Origin: Halomonas rhizosphaerae | GTDB lineage: Bacteria; Pseudomonadota; Gammaproteobacteria; Pseudomonadales; Halomonadaceae | Direction of reading: 5' to 3' | NCBI RefSeq assembly: GCF_030010555.1 | Contig: NZ_JASCQP010000027.1 | Location: 92,610 to 156,609, forward strand | DNA length: 64,000 nt | In this document: positions 55,484 through 64,000 of the stretch, piece after piece | How the letters are laid out: the number at the start of each line of letters is the position of its first letter | How positions within the stretch are numbered: the first letter of the stretch is position 1 | Made by a program: the position numbers and the translations under genes | The notes under the pieces: generated by a model | What the model saw: only the letters and a program-made list of their open reading frames with translations | What the model was told of the DNA's origin: nothing | The model's database searches: none

Positions 55484-57337
55484 ATGTCCTCACCCCATGC
55501 CCATCCCCGACCGGCCGCGCCGCCCGAGCGCCGCCTGGCGAGCTTCCTCGGCGTCTTTCGCTACAGCCACCGTGCCCTGGCGCTGGTCTGGCAGACCTCC
55601 CGCCCGCTGACCCTGGGGCTCGCGCTCTGCACCCTGGTCGCCGGGGTCCTGCCCGCGGTGGCGGCCTGGATCGGCCAGCTGATCGTCGATGCCGTGGTCG
55701 CGGCGATGGCACTGCATCGCGACACCGGGGAGGTCGACTGGTGGGGGGTGCTTCGCTACGTGCTGGCCGAGGCGGGCGTGATCGCCACCATCGCCCTGGC
55801 TCAGCGCGGCCTCTCGGCCCAGCAGTCGCTGCTGCGCGCCCTTCTCGGCCAGAAGGTCAACGTGATGATCCTCGAGAAGGCTGGCACCCTCTCGCTCGAG
55901 CAGTTCGAGGACTCCGAGTTCTACGACAAGCTGACCCGGGCCCGCCGCGAGGCCTCGACGCGCCCGCTGGGCCTGGTCAACAAGACCTTTGGCCTCGCCC
56001 AGAACGCCATCTCGCTGGCCAGTTTCGGCGTGCTGCTGGTGCAGTTCTCGCCCTGGGCGCTGCTGGTGCTGGTGATCGGCGCCCTGCCGGTGTTCATCTC
56101 GGAGGCCAAGTTCTCCGGCGATGCCTTCCGGCTGTTCCGCTGGCGCTCGCCGCAGACCCGCATGCAGATGTACCTGGAGACGGTGCTGGCCCGGGAGGAC
56201 AGCATCAAGGAGGTCAAGCTGTTCGGGCTTGAGCCGCTGCTGCTTGAGCGCTATCGGAGCATCTTCGAGACGCTCTACGACGAGGATCGCCGCCTGACGC
56301 TGCGCCGCGAGACCTGGGGCTTCCTGCTCGGGCTGCTGGGTACCCTGGCCTTCTACGCCGCCTACGCCTGGGTGGTGGCAGAGACCGTCACCGGGAGACT
56401 GACCCTGGGCGAGATGACCATGTACCTGATGGTCTTCAAGCAGGGCCAGGCCGCACTCTCGGCGAGCCTCACCGCCATCGGCGGGATGTACGAGGACAAC
56501 CTCTACCTCTCGAACCTCTACGAATACCTGGAACAGCCGGTGCCCGCCGAGAGGGGCACCCTGACCACGGGGGCACGTCCCGGCGACGGCATCCGCTTCG
56601 AGGGCGTGGGCTTCACCTACCCCGGCGCCGAGTCCCCGGCCCTCTCGGGCATCTCGCTGCACCTGCGCCCGGGCGGTAGCCTCGCCCTGGTGGGCGCGAA
56701 CGGCTCGGGCAAGACCACCCTGATCAAGCTGCTGACACGCCTCTACGAGCCCAGCGAGGGGCAGATCCTGCTCGATGGCAGTGACCTGCGCGACTGGGAG
56801 GTCCAGGCCCTGCGCCGGCGCATCGGGGTGATCTTCCAGGACTTCGTCCGCTACCAGATGAAGGTCGGCGAGAACCTCGGGGCCGGAGATGTCGCGGCCT
56901 TCACCGACGAGGCCCGCTGGCAAGCCGCCGCCCGTCGCGGCCTGGCCGACGAATTCATCGCCGGGATGCCCGGCGGCTACCACACCCAGCTGGGGCGCTG
57001 GTTCAAGGGGGGCCAGGAGCTCTCCGGTGGCCAGTGGCAGAAGATCGCCCTGTCCCGGGCCTACATGCGCGAGGGCGCCGACATCCTGGTCCTCGACGAG
57101 CCCACGGCGGCCATGGATGCCGCGGCCGAGGCAGCCGTCTATGCCGACTTCCGGGAACACAGCCGCGACCGGATGACCATCCTGATCTCGCACCGCTTCT
57201 CGACGGTGCGCGCCGCCGACTGGATCCTGGTGATCGACAACGGCGAGATTCTCGAGCAAGGCGACCATGAGAGCCTGATGGCCGCCAATGGCCGCTACGC
57301 ACGGCTGTTCCGCCTGCAGGCCAGGGGCTACCGCTGA
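55484..57337 (+). CDS. ABC exporter, fused membrane and ATPase domains
   Basis: 617 residues from the ATG at 55484. Six membrane segments span residues ~35-310, then one nucleotide-binding domain: Walker A ALVGANGSGKTT, signature LSGGQWQKIALSRAYM, Walker B ILVLDEPTAAMD, and switch His in ISHRFSTV. It would act as a homodimer or heterodimer exporter. The LSGGQWQK variant is common in subfamilies next to peptide or lipid exporters. No partner gene indicates a substrate; the envelope context suggests lipid or peptide efflux, which is inference. Confidence 0.88.
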   Translation: MSSPHAHPRPAAPPERRLASFLGVFRYSHRALALVWQTSRPLTLGLALCTLVAGVLPAVAAWIGQLIVDAVVAAMALHRDTGEVDWWGVLRYVLAEAGVIATIALAQRGLSAQQSLLRALLGQKVNVMILEKAGTLSLEQFEDSEFYDKLTRARREASTRPLGLVNKTFGLAQNAISLASFGVLLVQFSPWALLVLVIGALPVFISEAKFSGDAFRLFRWRSPQTRMQMYLETVLAREDSIKEVKLFGLEPLLLERYRSIFETLYDEDRRLTLRRETWGFLLGLLGTLAFYAAYAWVVAETVTGRLTLGEMTMYLMVFKQGQAALSASLTAIGGMYEDNLYLSNLYEYLEQPVPAERGTLTTGARPGDGIRFEGVGFTYPGAESPALSGISLHLRPGGSLALVGANGSGKTTLIKLLTRLYEPSEGQILLDGSDLRDWEVQALRRRIGVIFQDFVRYQMKVGENLGAGDVAAFTDEARWQAAARRGLADEFIAGMPGGYHTQLGRWFKGGQELSGGQWQKIALSRAYMREGADILVLDEPTAAMDAAAEAAVYADFREHSRDRMTILISHRFSTVRAADWILVIDNGEILEQGDHESLMAANGRYARLFRLQARGYR

Positions 57338-57368
57338 GCCAGGCCGCGGCAGCGGCCCCGCTATCGGG

Positions 57369-59012
57369 TCAGGGGCGGTCCAGAGCCGACAGCAGGGTGG
57401 CATCGCGCAGGTAGACGTCAGGCCGGAAGACCAGCTCGCCATCCTCGCCCGGGTGCACCGTCCAGTAGTGCAGGATCACCGGTACGGGACGCTCGAGATG
57501 GATGTTGCGGGTCGTGCCCTCGGCGACCAGCGAGGCCACATGGGCGGGAGTGCCGGTATCATCGAAGAGGTGCTGGGCCAGTTCGAGTACCCCCTGCACG
57601 CGGATGCAGCCGGAGCTGAAGGCCCGCTGCTCGCTGGCGAAGAGGCCCTGGGCCGGGGTGTCGTGCAGGTAGACGAGGTGGTCGTTGGGGAAGCGCAGCA
57701 CGACGCGTCCCAGGGCGTTCTGCGGGCCGGGCCGCTGGCGAAGCATGATATTGCCGGGCCGTGACCAGTCGACCTCGCGCGGATCGAGTCGCTGGCCGGA
57801 AGGCCCCAGCACCATGAGGTCCTCCCGCCACAGGTAGCCGAGGTCGCGGCGCACCTTGGGCAGCACGTCCTCGCGCAGGATGGTCGGCGGCACCGTCCAG
57901 GTGGGGTTGAGAGTCAGATGAGTGATCGCCGAGCGCAGCGAGGGAGTGCGGCGGTAGGGCCGTCCCACCACGATGCGCGATCGCCACACCCCGCCGTCGG
58001 GACGGAAGTAGCTGATCCGGTAGCCGGCGATGTCCACCAGCACGAAGGAGTCCGGCAGCCCGTGGAGCAGCCAGCGGGCGCGCTCCAGGTTGACCCGGAT
58101 CTGGGCGATGCGCTCGTCCACCGGCACGTTCAGGGCCTCCCGGGTACGGGGACCGACGATACCGTCCGGCTCGAGCAGGTGGCGACGCTGAAAACGCTTC
58201 ACGGCCGCCACCAGGGCGTCATTGTAGCGACGTGGCGCCACGTCAGCCGACTCGTCCCCGGCAAAGAGATCGGCCACCATCACCTCCAGCTCACCGATGA
58301 TCGCCAGGCGCTCGCGCAGCAGCGGCACATCGTCGTGGAGGTCGCCCGGGCGCAGCGATTGCTGGCGGGCCGGCAGCCTCGGCCAGCCGCCTTGTCGCTC
58401 GATGTGGCGGTAGCGGGCCAGCCCTGCGCGCAGGCGCTCGTAGGGAACCGCCGAGGGACGCGCCTGGGCGAAGGCCCGCTCGAAGCGCCGGGCATCCACT
58501 ACCCGCGAGACCGCCGCCAGGTCCAGGGGTGGCGCATCGATGGGCACCTCCCAGTCCGGGTCGATGCGGTGGGGATCCACCTTGCCGCGCTGGAGATGAC
58601 GCAGGGCCGTCAGCAGGGCACGGCTGGCCTGCAAGTCGAAGCGTGCCCGGGCGGCCGGCGTCTGCTCCTCGGCCCGCATCTGCCGGTGTCCCGCCACCAG
58701 CGCATCCGGCCGGTAGTCCTGCGGGTTGAGGCCATCTGCCTCGAGGCTTCGCAGGGCTGCGGCAAGGCCGGTGACGGCCTCGGCCTCCTGCCAGGCGAGC
58801 CGCCCCTCACGGGCGGCGTAGAAGTCCTGCAGGGCGGCCTCCTCCTCGGCTAGCCGCTCGGCGAGGGCAACGACCACGGCGGCCTCGCCCTCCTCGGCGA
58901 AGGCCCAGCCACTCATCGAGAGCATCATCCCCACCACGAGAACCAGTGTCATCACTCCTCTGGCTGAGGGCATGGGGTCCTGGCTCCTGCGTTGAGAATG
59001 CGGTCTGGTCAT
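57369..59012 (-). CDS. L,D-transpeptidase, YcbB/LdtD type
   Basis: 547 residues from the ATG at 59012, which has an AAGGAAA site; the ATG at 59030 has none. A signal peptide (TLVLVVGMMLSMSGWAFA) is followed by a scaffold domain, a peptidoglycan-binding domain (about 245-295, YNDALVAAVKRFQRRHLLEPDG with IVGPRTREALN) and the YkuD catalytic domain. The active site has His in VYLHDTP and Cys in FSSGCIRV. It forms 3-3 cross-links that bypass penicillin-binding proteins. It is divergent from a second transpeptidase gene. Confidence 0.9.
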   Translation of the reverse strand: MTRPHSQRRSQDPMPSARGVMTLVLVVGMMLSMSGWAFAEEGEAAVVVALAERLAEEEAALQDFYAAREGRLAWQEAEAVTGLAAALRSLEADGLNPQDYRPDALVAGHRQMRAEEQTPAARARFDLQASRALLTALRHLQRGKVDPHRIDPDWEVPIDAPPLDLAAVSRVVDARRFERAFAQARPSAVPYERLRAGLARYRHIERQGGWPRLPARQQSLRPGDLHDDVPLLRERLAIIGELEVMVADLFAGDESADVAPRRYNDALVAAVKRFQRRHLLEPDGIVGPRTREALNVPVDERIAQIRVNLERARWLLHGLPDSFVLVDIAGYRISYFRPDGGVWRSRIVVGRPYRRTPSLRSAITHLTLNPTWTVPPTILREDVLPKVRRDLGYLWREDLMVLGPSGQRLDPREVDWSRPGNIMLRQRPGPQNALGRVVLRFPNDHLVYLHDTPAQGLFASEQRAFSSGCIRVQGVLELAQHLFDDTGTPAHVASLVAEGTTRNIHLERPVPVILHYWTVHPGEDGELVFRPDVYLRDATLLSALDRP

Positions 59013-59143
59013 CGTGTTTTCCTTGGCCATAATAGTGGTCGACATTGAGCCGCAGGGAAGCCGGCCCCTCTTGCACGTGTTCCCCCCGCCGTCCTGGAAT
59101 GGCCGACGACCGGGCCCAGCATGCCACACGACAGGTTTCCCTA

Positions 59144-59878
59144 ATGCCCACACCCTTCCTGAATCGATGGCTTCCCGGCATCGCCCTGTGCAGCGGACTG
59201 CTCCTGGGTACGCCGGCCGCCCTGGCCGGCGACGACTTCCTGGCCCAGGCCTACAAGCCGGATACGCTGCGCCAGCTCTCTCTCGACCAGACTCTGACCC
59301 GGCTGGCGCCCGATGCGGACCCCCGGGTCCTGCGCCTGGCAGCCCGTGCACTCTCCTGCGCCGACCCCGACGCCAAACGGCTGGCGGTGATCGACTTCTC
59401 GCTGCCTTCCACCGAGCCGCGCCTCTGGGTGTTCGACCTGCAGCGCCGCCGGTTGTTGTTCGAGGAACTGGTCTCCCACGGCCAGGGTTCCGGCAATGCC
59501 ATGGCCGAGACCTTCTCCAACGTCCCGGAAAGCCACCAGTCCAGCATCGGTCTGTTCCGCACCATGAACAGCTACCGGGGCCGCAACGGCTACTCGCTCC
59601 GCCTGGAGGGCCTCGAGCCCGGCGTCAACGACCTGGCCTACCAGCGCGCCATCGTTATCCACGGCGCCGACTACGTCAGCGAGGCCTTCATCGAGCAGAC
59701 CGGCCGCCTCGGCCGCAGCCACGGCTGTCCGGCGGTTCGCCAGGAGGTTGCCGCACCGCTGATCGACAGCATCAAGGAGGACCAGTACCTGTTCACCTAC
59801 TACCCCGACCCGGAATGGCTGGCGAGCTCGGACTTCTTCCACTGTGACCGGGATGAGGCGCAACTGGCCCTGAACTGA
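59144..59878 (+). CDS. Murein L,D-transpeptidase catalytic-domain family protein (YkuD_2 type)
   Basis: 244 residues from the ATG at 59144, weak AGG site. A signal peptide (IALCSGLLLGTPAALAG) precedes the mature domain. Catalytic-region features are VIDFSLPSTEPRLWVFDL, FSNVPESHQSSIGLFRT, and the active site VIHGADYVSEAF followed by GRSHGCPAVRQE (His and Cys). This is a family distinct from the YcbB type, often in gamma- and deltaproteobacteria, and its exact cross-linking or hydrolytic role is not settled. It is divergent from the larger enzyme over about 130 bases. Confidence 0.85.
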   Translation: MPTPFLNRWLPGIALCSGLLLGTPAALAGDDFLAQAYKPDTLRQLSLDQTLTRLAPDADPRVLRLAARALSCADPDAKRLAVIDFSLPSTEPRLWVFDLQRRRLLFEELVSHGQGSGNAMAETFSNVPESHQSSIGLFRTMNSYRGRNGYSLRLEGLEPGVNDLAYQRAIVIHGADYVSEAFIEQTGRLGRSHGCPAVRQEVAAPLIDSIKEDQYLFTYYPDPEWLASSDFFHCDRDEAQLALN

Positions 59879-60055
59879 CCCGCGTCCTGCCATGATGCCA
59901 CCGCGGGCGGCACCATGGCAGGACACACCGGTACCGGGCACGACTCCGATATCCTCGATACCGACTGGCGGTGTTGCGTTGAGCGCCAGGATTGCAGCCG
60001 TGTCCTGGCCTGGGCCATGCTGGAAATTCACGGGTCACTGGCACAGGAGAGGACG

Positions 60056-60742
60056 ATGCAGCATCGCGTATTACTGATTACCGGGGCGTCGAGCGGGATC
60101 GGGGCAGCCACGGCGCGGGCCGCCTCGCGGGAAGGCTACAAGCTGGTGCTGGCCGCCCGCTCACGCGAGAAGCTGACGGCCCTGGCCGAGGAACTGGGCC
60201 CGGAGAATGTGCTCGCCATCGGCTGTGATGTCACCGCCATGGATGACCAGTTGGCCATGGTCGAGCAGGCCATGGAACGCTTCGGCCGCATCGATGCCGT
60301 GTTCGCCAATGCGGGACGCGGCGGCTCGCCGGGAGGCTTCAGTGGCGCCGACCACGAGGCCTGGCGCGAGATGATCCTGACCAACATCTACGGCGTTGGG
60401 CTGACCCTGCAAGCCACCCTACCGGCACTGCGCCGCAGCCGTGGCCATGTGCTGCTGACAGGCTCGGCCGCCGGCCGCACCACCATACCCGGCTCCATGT
60501 ACAGCGCCACCAAGTGGGCGGTGAGCGGGATCGGCTACAATCTGCGTGAGGAGCTACGCGGCAGCGGCATCCGTGTGACCCTGATCGAGCCCGGCATGGT
60601 GAATACCCCCTTCTTCGACGAACCCCCGGAATACGCCCTGGAAGACCGTGACATCGCCAACGCGGTGACCTATGCCCTGGGGCAGCCGGAACACGTGGAT
60701 GTCAACGAGATCCTTATTCGTCCCACGCCCCCGCTGGCATGA
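60056..60742 (+). CDS. Short-chain dehydrogenase/reductase
   Basis: 228 residues from the ATG at 60056, with a GGAGAGG site. The Rossmann motif is LLITGASSGIGAATAR, followed by the NAG motif (VFANAGRGG), a catalytic Ser in LLTGSAAGRT and the YSATK tetrad. IEPGMVNTPFF is the usual post-cofactor loop. The substrate is not readable. It precedes the Prx5 gene on the same strand by 51 bases. An in-frame start at 59915 adds an unlikely leader. Confidence 0.88.
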   Translation: MQHRVLLITGASSGIGAATARAASREGYKLVLAARSREKLTALAEELGPENVLAIGCDVTAMDDQLAMVEQAMERFGRIDAVFANAGRGGSPGGFSGADHEAWREMILTNIYGVGLTLQATLPALRRSRGHVLLTGSAAGRTTIPGSMYSATKWAVSGIGYNLREELRGSGIRVTLIEPGMVNTPFFDEPPEYALEDRDIANAVTYALGQPEHVDVNEILIRPTPPLA

Positions 60743-60793
60743 CCCTCACCTCGGCACACGAACAAAGCTCAAATCAACCAAAAGGCCTACCCC

Positions 60794-61279
60794 ATGACAC
60801 TCTCGATCGGTGACAGGATTCCGGACATCACCCTCAAGACCAACGGCCCCGATGGGCCACAGGACCTCTCCACCGGCGAGTTCTTCGCCGACCGGCGCGT
60901 GGTGCTGTTCGCGGTGCCCGGCGCCTTCACGCCCGGCTGCTCAAACACCCACATGCCCGGCTTCGTGGTCCGCGCCGATGACATCCTCGCCAAGGGGGCC
61001 GATGCCCTCGCCTGCCTCTCGGTGAACGATGCCTTCGTGATGGGCGCCTGGCAGAAGGACCAGAATGCCCAGGCGATCACCATGCTCGCCGACGGCAACG
61101 CCGAATTCACACGTGCCATCGGCATGGACAAGGATGCCACGGCCGGCGGCATGGGCATCCGCAGCCTCCGCTATGCCTTGATCGCCTATGACGGCGTGGT
61201 GGAGTACCTCGGCGTCGATACCGAGAAGGGCGTGGTGGACAAGAGCAGCGCCGAGACCATCCTCGACAAGCTTGGCTAG
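60794..61279 (+). CDS. Peroxiredoxin, Prx5 type
   Basis: 161 residues. The peroxidatic Cys is in VPGAFTPGCSNTHMPGF, the Prx5/AhpE-type signature. A second motif, LSVNDAFVMGAWQKDQ, is typical of the subfamily. Residue lengths match stand-alone Prx5 without a fused glutaredoxin. It reduces peroxides with glutathione or glutaredoxin. It may be read together with the preceding dehydrogenase. Confidence 0.92.
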   Translation: MTLSIGDRIPDITLKTNGPDGPQDLSTGEFFADRRVVLFAVPGAFTPGCSNTHMPGFVVRADDILAKGADALACLSVNDAFVMGAWQKDQNAQAITMLADGNAEFTRAIGMDKDATAGGMGIRSLRYALIAYDGVVEYLGVDTEKGVVDKSSAETILDKLG

Positions 61280-61402
61280 ATTCCCTCCCCTCCTGCCTTC
61301 ATGCCTGGCTGCTCCCGCCCGTTACGGCAGCCAGGACTGTAACTCGAGTACCATTTTATTGATGCACCTGTCGGCCATCCCTCCCCCCAGCTCACCACAA
61401 AA

Positions 61403-61451
61403 TTGACATAAGCTTTTGTTATTCAGATATTTTCTCAGGAAAGCTGAGAAG
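61403..61451 (+). promoter_or_regulatory. Probable vpsR-like promoter with overlapping inverted repeat
   Basis: A perfect TTGACA (61403-61408), 17 bases, then gatatt (61426-61431) makes a plausible sigma-70 promoter. The inverted repeat ttctcag-gaaag-ctgagaa starts right behind the -10 (61432-61450). It is close in half-sites to the Vibrio VpsR box as I recall it (TTTCTCA N4 TGAGAAA), but with 7 bases between TCTCA and TGAGA. The whole gap 61280-61723 is AT-rich and holds no gene. Confidence 0.5.
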
Positions 61452-61723
61452 ACTCATACTCCGCATGGATCACCCACAGAGCCTGTAACATGACTTTACA
61501 ATCATCTGAGGCCGACCAACACTTACCGCATCGTCCCCTCTGCCACGATGATCTCGTGGTCCAGGAATAGATTCACTCCATGCTCCGGCCTGGAGCAGGA
61601 CTGCTGCCTGTGGGGGACACAAAAAATATCATGACACGCGGGCCAAGACCCGCGGTAAAGACTCGCCTTTCGCAGGGCCTGATCACCATCAGCAATGGTT
61701 GCCCGCAACCATGAGGGAACGTG

Positions 61724-63139
61724 ATGATGGAGCCATCCAGGCAACTCATGACAGTAGGGAACACGACCTCTTTTCGGGACACGCTTCAGCAGCTTTCTAG
61801 TTATGGATGGTCGATCCACCATGCCGATAATGCGCAGGAAGCGATGGAGTTATTGAACAGCCAAGCTTGCAGCGTCGGATTGATCGCCATGGCCCCGTCG
61901 GCGTCCTCGCTTCCCCTGGAGGTCAATACCAGGTACGGCTTATCGCAGATCCAGTGGGTGGCGATCATCGAGCGCGATGCATTGCAGCACGACAAGATTC
62001 GCGACCTGATCTACAACGCCTGCTATGCCTATCAGGACTATCCACCCGATGCGAGACGACTCGATATCCTGCTGGAAAGCGCGCTGGGCATGGCAAGCCT
62101 CCATGAAGCTCACCCCATCCCAACGCTTTCCTGCCCGGACGATAACCATCACATGATCGGCGAGAGCTCGGTCATGCGAGAACTCTACCGCACCATTCAC
62201 AAGGTGGCCGGTGCCGATGCTCCCGTCCTGATTACCGGGGAGTCCGGTACGGGGAAGGAACTCACGGCTCGAGCCATCCATGCCCATTCATCCAGAGGCC
62301 ATGGCCCGTTCAACGTCGTCAATTGTGGGGCTCTACCTTCCGGCCTCATCCAGTCCGAACTCTTCGGCCATGAGAAGGGCGCCTTCACCGGGGCCAACCA
62401 GCGCAAGATAGGCATTATAGAAAACTCACAAGGAGGAACGCTTTTTCTCGACGAGATCGGGGATCTGCCCCTGGATATGCAGGTCAACCTGCTCCGCTTC
62501 CTGGAAAACCTCAAGGTCTTCCGCGTCGGTGGACTCAAGGAAATCCCCGTCGATGTCAGGGTCCTTGCCGCGACCCACGTCGACCTCGAGAAAGCGGTGG
62601 AGATGGGAGAGTTCCGCGAGGACCTCTATCACCGGCTCAATGTGCTTCAAGTCAGGACACCAGCGCTAAGGGAACACCCAGAGGACATCGAGCCGCTCGC
62701 CCGTTTCTTCTTCCAGAAGTTCTCCGCAGAAAAGCCATCCCGGGTTCGTGGGTTCAGCCACGATTGTACGGTAGTCATGCGACAGCACCCCTGGCCGGGG
62801 AACATACGTGAACTGGTCAACCGGGTCAGGCGTTCCATGGTCATGTGCGAGCAACGACTCATCAGACCCACCGACATGGGGCTCGAAAGACGCCAGAGTC
62901 TTTCACGGGATACCGATACCCTGCAGCAGGTACGCGACATGGCAGAGTCTGAAGCCATCAGGGCTGCCCTGGCACGCAACAAGCACAAGGTGCTGCATGC
63001 GGCGCGAGAGCTGGGCGTGTCGCGGGTCACCTTGTATCGGCTACTCGAGAAGCACTGCATCGACAAGAACGGTGGTTCGGTTGATGGAAAAACGGTTGAT
63101 CCATCGACATTCAGATTAGTTCAACTAACCTCAACATGA
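61724..63139 (+). CDS. VpsR-like sigma-54-type transcriptional regulator
   Basis: 471 residues from the ATG at 61724 (alternates GTG 61721 and ATG 61727), behind an AGGGA site. The N-terminal ~130 residues are a receiver-like/VpsR domain without the phospho-Asp pattern of a true receiver. The AAA+ domain has Walker A GESGTGKE (about 172), GAFTGA (219-224, intact), and Walker B LFLDEIGD. A Fis-type helix-turn-helix ends it (AARELGVSRVTLYRLLEK). VpsR relatives control biofilm matrix genes in response to c-di-GMP. The intact GAFTGA says sigma-54 contact is possible, unlike what I recall of Vibrio VpsR. Confidence 0.8.
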   Translation: MMEPSRQLMTVGNTTSFRDTLQQLSSYGWSIHHADNAQEAMELLNSQACSVGLIAMAPSASSLPLEVNTRYGLSQIQWVAIIERDALQHDKIRDLIYNACYAYQDYPPDARRLDILLESALGMASLHEAHPIPTLSCPDDNHHMIGESSVMRELYRTIHKVAGADAPVLITGESGTGKELTARAIHAHSSRGHGPFNVVNCGALPSGLIQSELFGHEKGAFTGANQRKIGIIENSQGGTLFLDEIGDLPLDMQVNLLRFLENLKVFRVGGLKEIPVDVRVLAATHVDLEKAVEMGEFREDLYHRLNVLQVRTPALREHPEDIEPLARFFFQKFSAEKPSRVRGFSHDCTVVMRQHPWPGNIRELVNRVRRSMVMCEQRLIRPTDMGLERRQSLSRDTDTLQQVRDMAESEAIRAALARNKHKVLHAARELGVSRVTLYRLLEKHCIDKNGGSVDGKTVDPSTFRLVQLTST

Positions 63140-63198
63140 TGGATGAGGGTCACATACGCCCACTGACCAGTCCTACTCATACTTGACAGGGGTTCTGT

Positions 63199-63212
63199 GA
63201 CCAAAATTGGTC
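63199..63212. promoter_or_regulatory. Perfect inverted repeat upstream of the barrel gene
   Basis: GACCAA-aa-TTGGTC, 58 bases before the start of the last gene and just after a TTGACA at 63183-63188. It is a candidate operator; the binder is unknown. Confidence 0.35.
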
Positions 63213-63270
63213 GATGTCTCTCCCGGGGCGGACGAGGCACTACGCAAGCAAGAAGAAAAGGAAGGGAACC

Positions 63271-64000
63271 ATGAGTTCACGAGCCACGAGCATCCTCTAT
63301 ACCGCCAGCATGCTAACGGTGATCGGTTGCACGCCGGTTCTGGCCCAGCAGACGGCACAGGACACGCAGATCCAACCGGTCGGCCAGGAGCCCGAGCAGC
63401 AGGAGGTCCAGCCGGACGTCCAGGCCATGGCGGAATATGGCGGCGTGCTGACTCCCAAGGGCAGGCTGGTACTGGAGCCGGAATTCCAGTACTCCCACGA
63501 GAGCATCAACCGGATGACATTCCAGGGCGTGGAAGTATTGAGTACGCTCCTAATCGGCGTGTTCACGGCAGAGGATGTCGACCGGGACAACTACACGGCC
63601 TCTTTGACCGGTCGTCTGGGCTTTACCGATCGCCTGGAACTCGAGATGAAGGTGCCCTATGTCTACCGGGATGAATCGAACCGTGTCACCGTCTCCGAAG
63701 TTGACCCCGACTTCACTCTGAACAGAGAATTATCCAATGATGCGCTGGGCGATATCGAGTTGGCTGCGCACTATCAGATCAACCGTGGCCTGGATGGCAT
63801 GCCCTACTTCATCGGCAACCTTCGCTACAAGAGCACCACTGGTGAGGGGCCCTTCGATATCCGCCGCAACAGCGCGGGAACCCCCCTGGAACTGTCCACC
63901 GGCACCGGCTTCCACTCGATCGAGCCCAGCATCACCATGCTGCTTCCCTCCGCGCCGGCCGTCTACTTCGCCAATCTGGGCTACGTCTTTCATCTGGAAG
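63271..64000 (+). CDS. Secreted outer-membrane barrel/transporter-like protein (partial)
   Basis: The first 243 codons are present; the gene runs off the window. AAGGAAGGG precedes the ATG at 63271. The N-terminus is a signal peptide (SILYTASMLTVIGCTPVLAQ), with a lipobox-like VIGC as an alternative cut. A Q/E/P-rich linker follows, then beta strands typical of an outer-membrane transporter family (TPKGRLVLEPEFQYSH, YTASLTGRLGFTDRLELEMK, VPYVYRDESN). This resembles MetA-pathway/FapF-type barrels. It is 131 bases behind the VpsR-like gene and probably its target (inference). Confidence 0.65.
   Translation, partial: MSSRATSILYTASMLTVIGCTPVLAQQTAQDTQIQPVGQEPEQQEVQPDVQAMAEYGGVLTPKGRLVLEPEFQYSHESINRMTFQGVEVLSTLLIGVFTAEDVDRDNYTASLTGRLGFTDRLELEMKVPYVYRDESNRVTVSEVDPDFTLNRELSNDALGDIELAAHYQINRGLDGMPYFIGNLRYKSTTGEGPFDIRRNSAGTPLELSTGTGFHSIEPSITMLLPSAPAVYFANLGYVFHLE

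Noticed and set aside
63236..63249. GG-N10-GC (aggcac tacgc aagc) as a sigma-54 promoter for the barrel gene
   Set aside because: Spacing is exact, but the -12 lacks TT and the start site would fall within about 10 bases of the ATG, leaving no room for the ribosome site.

Overview
The window is high-GC, densely packed bacterial chromosome from a gammaproteobacterium. A halophile of the Halomonadaceae (Halomonas or a close relative) fits best: it carries a PHA phasin, a YbiO-like MscS channel, spermidine/putrescine-type and tripartite tricarboxylate (TTT) transporters, and E. coli-like orthologues (ackA-pta, deo genes, sbcCD, deaD, yaiI). The genus is inferred from gene content and composition only. 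I see no rRNA, tRNA, CRISPR array, complete insertion sequence or prophage.

Layout. 1-4.4 kb: the 3' end of thiC, a small outer-membrane barrel, and ackA-pta (acetate activation/overflow). 4.5-10.3 kb: a minus-strand four-gene polyamine-type ABC importer, divergent from a class V aminotransferase. 10.4-18.8 kb: a CBS-BON protein, then DeoR with a DeoR-type operator facing a tightly overlapping nucleoside-salvage operon nupC-deoC-deoA-deoB-deoD-cdd, then a dienelactone hydrolase. 18.9-19.8 kb: a small AT-richer accessory patch with a 226-bp internally deleted transposon remnant and a 4-TM orphan. 20-25.7 kb: an uncharacterised membrane protein plus a YbiO-like MscS channel, divergent from an amidoligase/class I glutamine-amidotransferase pair. 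25.8-33.2 kb: OsmC, an aldo/keto reductase, a DUF1415 protein, endonuclease V and sbcDC.

33.3-40.2 kb is more heterogeneous and in part AT-richer: a peroxiredoxin-like protein, a YfdC-type FNT channel, a DUF3147 protein, two secreted/membrane proteins of unknown role, a decayed copy of the tartrate dehydratase gene, a voltage-gated-like cation channel with a non-canonical filter, and a phasin. 40.5-45.6 kb: gntR-tctC-tctA-tctB-tarD, a probable D-tartrate uptake and dehydration unit. 45.7-53.4 kb: argE, a glutamine amidotransferase, deaD with a long leader, yaiI, a glutathionyl-hydroquinone reductase, and a divergent LysR/pirin pair. 53.6-59.9 kb is an envelope block: a LysM-M23 endopeptidase, an ABC exporter, and two divergent L,D-transpeptidases of different families. 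60-64 kb: a short-chain dehydrogenase, a Prx5 peroxiredoxin, then a VpsR-like sigma-54-type activator. The activator has a promoter overlapped by an inverted repeat resembling a VpsR box, and is followed by a secreted outer-membrane barrel protein cut by the window end.

The places most likely to hold undescribed biology are the amidoligase/amidotransferase pair facing the mechanosensitive channel pair, the VpsR-like regulator with its barrel protein at the right edge, and the channel with the TMGSQ filter.
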